Position numbers and translations under genes: made by a program. DNA of 5,957 bases, taken from assembly GCA_039034155.1 (NCBI GenBank), contig JBCCBI010000358.1, positions 1 through 5,957 on the forward strand, read 5' to 3'. The DNA comes from JBCCBI01 sp039034155 (GTDB taxonomy: Bacteria > Deinococcota > Deinococci > Deinococcales > Trueperaceae). The notes under the pieces were generated by a model. The model did no database searches, was not told the DNA's origin, and worked only from the letters and a program-made list of their open reading frames with translations. Positions 3,913-5,957 of the stretch are shown here, piece after piece (the stretch's first letter is position 1; each line of letters starts with the position of its first letter).

Positions 3913-5439
3913 ATGATAAGACGCCCAGATTTAAGAAACCGCTTAGATTCAACAGCACATGTGGGCTGGATTGTCGTTGCTGTACTAAGTTGGTTGCTGC
4001 TACTACACGCAACGGCACTAGCACAACCTGAGACGCAGCAACCCATAAAACAACCAGCCACGCTGTATTTTTTCTGGGGAGACGGCTGTCCGCACTGTGA
4101 AGCGGCAAAACCGTTTTTGGCTGAATTAGAGGTACGCTACCCGACGCTCGAGGTTCAGTCGTTTGAAGTCTGGTACAACGCAGACAACCGTGAACTCTTA
4201 CAAATCTTTGCTGAGGCTTATAACACCGACGTAGGCGGCGTGCCAGCTATCTTCGTGGGTAAGCAGGTATGGGTGGGCTATGCTGAGCACATTCAAGCTG
4301 AGATTGATAATCAGGTTGGGCTTTGTGTCAACATTGGTTGCAGTTCGCTGTATCAGTCTGAAGATGCCGCGACATTAGATACAGTGACGTTAGATGCTGA
4401 GACATCAGATACCTCAGTATTATCAGATACCTCAATATTAAATGCGATTACATCTGAAAATGCAGTTACATCTGAGGGTGCCTCAACAACCTCGACATCA
4501 GCCACGTCAGCCACGTCAACCTCAACAAGTTCAACTCAATTGCGTTTGCCATTCATCGGCGTAGTTGAACTTGCCGCCCAACCGCTACTACTGACTACAG
4601 TACTTATTGCATTCATAGATGGCTTTAACCCCTGTTCGCTGTGGGTGTTATCAATCCTGTTGGCTATGGTGCTGCACGCAGGCAGTCGGCGCAAGGTGTT
4701 TACGGTGGGTATTACTTTTTTACTGGTGACGGCTTCCGTGTATGGGCTGTTTATCGCAGGCGTATTTAGCACGCTATCTTATGTGGGCTATTTGCGGCAG
4801 GTTCAGATTGCTGTTGCAGTTATCGCACTTACGATGGCTGCTATTAACATCAAAGATTATGTGGCATTTAAACAAGGGCCGTCGCTAACAATTTCTGACA
4901 AATACAAACCCGGACTTTACAAAGGCATGCGCGGTATTTTGCAAATGCAAACCTCAACATGGGGCATGATTGCCACCACCACAACCTTGGCACTTGGCGT
5001 GACTCTAGTTGAACTGCCCTGTACAGCAGGCTTCCCAGTTATTTGGTCGGGCTTACTTGCTGGGTCAGTTAGTGGTATGAGATTTGGAAGTTTGCTAGCC
5101 GTCTACCTGTTAGTGTATTTGCTGGACGAGCTATTCGTATTTTCTGGTGTGGTCATCACCTTGCGGGCAAGCCGTTTACAAGACGCCCAAGGGCGCGTGC
5201 TCAAGCTCATTGGTGGCATGGTGATGTTGGCGCTGGCCGTTGCCATGCTGGCTTATCCTGAAGCAATGCGGTCGTTAACGGGTGCGCTAGCAGTGTTTGG
5301 TATGGCCTTAGTTGGAACTGTCGTGATGATGATTGGATACCGCGTTTACCAGTTGATACATCATCAACGTACTTCAAAACGCCATAAACACGCTTCAAAA
5401 TCTCATAAACACCGCAAGGTGAGGCCGTCACACAGATAG
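3913..5439 (+). CDS. Exported thioredoxin domain fused to a CcdA/DsbD-type membrane protein
   Basis: The likely role is moving reducing equivalents from cytosolic thioredoxin across the inner membrane to its own extracytoplasmic thioredoxin domain and on to other proteins. From ATG 3913 it has 508 aa; an earlier ATG at 3874 lacks an SD. Residues 1-37 are a signal peptide or anchor (basic n-region, VVAVLSWLLLLHATA, ALA then Gln). Residues 48-130 are a thioredoxin fold with active site GDGCPHC (Cys59, Cys62) and cis-Pro loop GGVPAIFVG (Pro111). A second cysteine pair follows, LCVNIGC (138 and 143). Residues 149-208 are a Ser/Thr/Asp-rich linker. Residues 220-480 are multi-pass membrane sequence carrying the CcdA-type cysteines GFNPC (241) and ELPC (370, then TAGFP). 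The tail 483-508 is rich in His, Lys and Arg. Thioredoxin precedes the membrane domain, unlike DsbD, where it is C-terminal. rarA follows after 24 nt. The partner is unknown; cytochrome c maturation or disulfide reduction are options. Confidence 0.85.
   Translation: MIRRPDLRNRLDSTAHVGWIVVAVLSWLLLLHATALAQPETQQPIKQPATLYFFWGDGCPHCEAAKPFLAELEVRYPTLEVQSFEVWYNADNRELLQIFAEAYNTDVGGVPAIFVGKQVWVGYAEHIQAEIDNQVGLCVNIGCSSLYQSEDAATLDTVTLDAETSDTSVLSDTSILNAITSENAVTSEGASTTSTSATSATSTSTSSTQLRLPFIGVVELAAQPLLLTTVLIAFIDGFNPCSLWVLSILLAMVLHAGSRRKVFTVGITFLLVTASVYGLFIAGVFSTLSYVGYLRQVQIAVAVIALTMAAINIKDYVAFKQGPSLTISDKYKPGLYKGMRGILQMQTSTWGMIATTTTLALGVTLVELPCTAGFPVIWSGLLAGSVSGMRFGSLLAVYLLVYLLDELFVFSGVVITLRASRLQDAQGRVLKLIGGMVMLALAVAMLAYPEAMRSLTGALAVFGMALVGTVVMMIGYRVYQLIHHQRTSKRHKHASKSHKHRKVRPSHR
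4357..4536 (+). repeat. Degenerate repeat encoding the Ser/Thr/Asp linker
   Basis: Residues 149-208 of the Trx-CcdA protein consist of degenerate units such as TLDTV/TLDAE, SDTSVL/SDTSIL, AITSE/AVTSE and SATSATSTSTSS. The DNA shows matching near-repeats (TCAGATACCTCA twice, TCAGCCACG twice), so the linker probably grew by local duplication. It would be a flexible extracytoplasmic tether, plausibly O-glycosylated; that is inferred from composition. Confidence 0.65.
5371..5412 (+). repeat. Imperfect 21-bp tandem duplication in the C-terminal tail
   Basis: Units 5371-5391 and 5392-5412 match at 17 of 21 positions, sharing CTTCAAAA and CATAAACAC. They encode TSKRHKH and ASKSHKH in the basic, histidine-rich end of the Trx-CcdA protein. 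The in-frame unit length shows that the tail was extended by duplication. Confidence 0.7.
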
Positions 5440-5463
5440 TAGGCTGGCTGTTAGGATACAGCT

Positions 5464-5928
5464 ATGAAACCCCTCGCTGAAAGGTTACGCCCCACCCGGC
5501 TCGAGGACGTTGTGGGGCAGCGGCACTTACTTGCCAAAGGGAAGCCGCTCGAGCGCGCACTAACTCGTGGTCAGCTTTCGTCATGTTTGCTTTGGGGGCC
5601 GCCAGGCACAGGCAAAACCACCCTCGCCCGATTGATGGCGCAGTACTTGGACGCGCACTTTGTAGGGCTTTCAGCGGTATCTGCTGGGGTGAAAGAAATT
5701 CGCCAAGTTGCGCAGGAAGCTGGTAAGCGGCAACAGCAACTTCTACCCGAGAATGCTAGCACCTTGCTGTTTTTGGACGAAGTACATCGTTTTAACAAAG
5801 CGCAGCAGGACATTTTGTTGCCCTTTGTTGAGGACGGCACACTCATGTTGGTGGGAGCAACTGAAGCGGCGTTATGGACACATCGCCTTTGCAATCTTCA
5901 ATTGCGGTGGTGCAAGCCAGGCCATTGA
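5464..5928 (+). CDS. rarA: Replication-associated recombination protein A (RarA/MgsA), interrupted
   Basis: RarA is a cytosolic AAA+ ATPase of the WHIP/Mgs1 family acting at stalled replication forks. The ATG at 5464 follows SD TAGGA by about 7 nt and the family N-terminus is present: PLAERLRP (3-10), VVGQRHLLAKGKPLERA (16-32), Walker A GPPGTGKT (45-52), SAVSAGVKEIR (70-80), Walker B LLFLDEVHRFNKAQQD (101-116) and VEDGTLMLVGAT (122-133). RarA should continue TENPSFE through sensor and lid regions to about 430 residues. Here, after GATE, the sequence becomes AALWTHRLCNLQLRWCKPG and stops at codon 155. The arginine finger, C-terminal AAA+ and tetramerisation regions are missing, so this product should be inactive. 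Another frame (about 5869-5915) encodes GVMDTSPLQSSIAVVQA, weakly like the later RarA segment 'EDVGNADPRAMQVAIAAW'. An internal deletion plus frameshift, or a sequence error near the window end, would explain this. It is 24 nt after the Trx-CcdA gene, so probably cotranscribed. Confidence 0.85.
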   Translation: MKPLAERLRPTRLEDVVGQRHLLAKGKPLERALTRGQLSSCLLWGPPGTGKTTLARLMAQYLDAHFVGLSAVSAGVKEIRQVAQEAGKRQQQLLPENASTLLFLDEVHRFNKAQQDILLPFVEDGTLMLVGATEAALWTHRLCNLQLRWCKPGH

Positions 5929-5957
5929 TGCCGTTCATATTCATGGAGCACGAGCCG

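Noticed and set aside
3849..4108. Minus-strand open frames opposite the start of the Trx-CcdA gene
   Set aside because: They are antisense shadows of a clear signal peptide and thioredoxin domain. Those at 4536-4772 and 5207-5431 are rejected for the same reason.
5571..5894. Minus-strand open frame opposite rarA
   Set aside because: It lies antisense to strongly conserved Walker A/B coding sequence and lacks any independent support.
5846..5956. Alternative-frame peptide ending GGASQAIDAVHIHGARA at the window end
   Set aside because: It is open to the edge but short, without a start site. It might be another out-of-frame RarA fragment, but the similarity is too weak to annotate.
1..5957. CRISPR array, tRNA/rRNA genes, transposase, toxin-antitoxin or defence genes
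   Set aside because: No spaced direct repeats, RNA gene signatures, mobile-element ends or recognisable defence domains were seen on either strand.

Overview
This 5,957-bp bacterial window looks like chromosomal sequence from a diderm (two-membrane) bacterium. The best clue is an exported protein at 1549-2703 with a signal peptide, one N-terminal SLH domain, a coiled coil, a low-complexity linker and a C-terminal beta-barrel-like region. That layout is typical of the SlpA-like outer-membrane proteins of Deinococcota, and the SLH core (DVPAGHWA..., GYPDGSF, RYEMA) resembles theirs. Similar layouts occur in cyanobacteria and some other diderms, so this placement is tentative. Base composition is moderate, near half G+C by eye, which is low for most Deinococcota.

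Layout. (1) Positions 1-946, minus strand: the N-terminal 315 codons of an M3-family oligopeptidase A (PrlC/OpdA), cut by the window edge before its catalytic HEXXH. (2) 1045-1413, minus: an unrecognised 122-aa protein with a very good sigma70-type promoter and Shine-Dalgarno (SD); an inverted repeat lies between its -35 and -10. (3) 1497-1526: an intrinsic terminator for the next gene upstream. (4) 1549-2703, minus: the SLH/outer-membrane protein with an unusual Met/Asp-rich middle. (5) 2704-3082: non-coding, with a possible promoter, a perfect 12-bp tandem repeat and a strong 12-bp-stem terminator. (6) 3083-3592, minus: a DUF2203 protein, probably starting at a GTG five codons inside the longest open frame. 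(7) 3593-3912: a divergent intergenic region rich in inverted and direct repeats. (8) 3913-5439, plus: an exported thioredoxin domain fused to a CcdA/DsbD-type membrane electron-transfer domain. (9) 5464-5928, plus: rarA/mgsA, 24 nt downstream in an apparent operon. It is normal up to the GAT after Walker B and then loses the family sequence and stops early.

How the genes relate. The plus-strand pair joins a thiol-redox membrane protein with a replication-fork AAA+ ATPase, with no obvious functional link. The minus-strand genes look like separate transcription units, apart from possible read-through from the 122-aa gene into oligopeptidase A. I see no defence system, CRISPR array, tRNA/rRNA gene, insertion sequence or phage gene. 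The points most worth following up are the Trx-CcdA fusion with its odd linker and His/Lys tail, the Met/Asp-rich insert in the SLH protein, the interrupted rarA, the repeat-dense regulatory regions and the apparent excess of the palindrome CTCGAG.
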